DNA of 6,261 bases from Ignavibacteria bacterium (GTDB taxonomy: Bacteria; Bacteroidota; Ignavibacteria; Ignavibacteriales; Melioribacteraceae). The notes under the pieces are model-generated. The model searched no databases. It saw only the letters and a list, made by a program, of their open reading frames with translations, and was not told where the DNA came from. Both the position numbers and the translations under genes were made by a program. Positions 6,215 through 6,261 of this stretch are shown piece by piece. Position 1 is the first letter of the stretch, and each line of letters starts with the position of its first letter. The stretch spans positions 1 through 6,261 of the forward strand of contig QILJ01000334.1 in assembly GCA_003233295.1 (NCBI GenBank). The letters run 5' to 3'.

Positions 6215-6257
6215 AAATCTGTGTAAATCCGTACGATCTGTTTTATCTGTGTTCTAT
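6215..6257 (-). repeat. Short-period dispersed repeat (ACAGAT type), copy 2
   Basis: On the minus strand this reads ATAGAACACAGATAAAACAG and continues to ACACAGATTT, with GAT at a spacing of 9-10 bases. It aligns without gaps to copy 1 at 2445-2487, but in the opposite orientation, so the pair brackets the 1188-residue gene. It may continue beyond the window edge. Confidence 0.6.
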
Positions 6258-6261
6258 TTTT

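Overview
The window (about 40% G+C by eye) holds two large genes, both read on the minus strand. They are separated and flanked by short AT-rich gaps of about 180 bases, each carrying short-period repeats. Low G+C, the repeat style and the gene content suggest a Bacteroidota/Ignavibacteria-type bacterium (FCB group). This is a weak inference: there is no marker gene.

In order of transcription (right to left): 6079-6261 is a leader with a strong Shine-Dalgarno site, a possible promoter, a 12-bp palindrome and a short-period dispersed repeat at the window edge. 2512-6078 encodes a 1188-residue soluble protein. It has an N-terminal cyclic-nucleotide-binding (CRP/CAP-like) domain, a coiled coil of about 820 residues, and a C-terminal STAS (anti-anti-sigma-like) domain. 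The coiled coil has internal order: four consecutive ~32-residue repeats near its start and four exactly in-register 94-residue repeats in its second half. 2331-2511 is a 181-base gap with a second copy of the dispersed repeat in opposite orientation. 180-2330 encodes a 716-residue membrane transporter of the cation-chloride cotransporter (SLC12) branch of the APC superfamily, with a soluble C-terminal domain. 1-179 holds two further short-period repeats, one ending on the transporter stop codon.

The long protein is the most unusual item. It joins a ligand-sensing domain to a signalling domain through a rod that could be over 100 nm long if it is one continuous helix. An A10 run lies exactly at the junction between the sensor domain and the rod, and slippage of one base either way would release a sensor-only product. 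I do not recognise a described protein with this architecture. The two genes lie in the same direction, but the sequence gives no proof that they are co-transcribed or work together.
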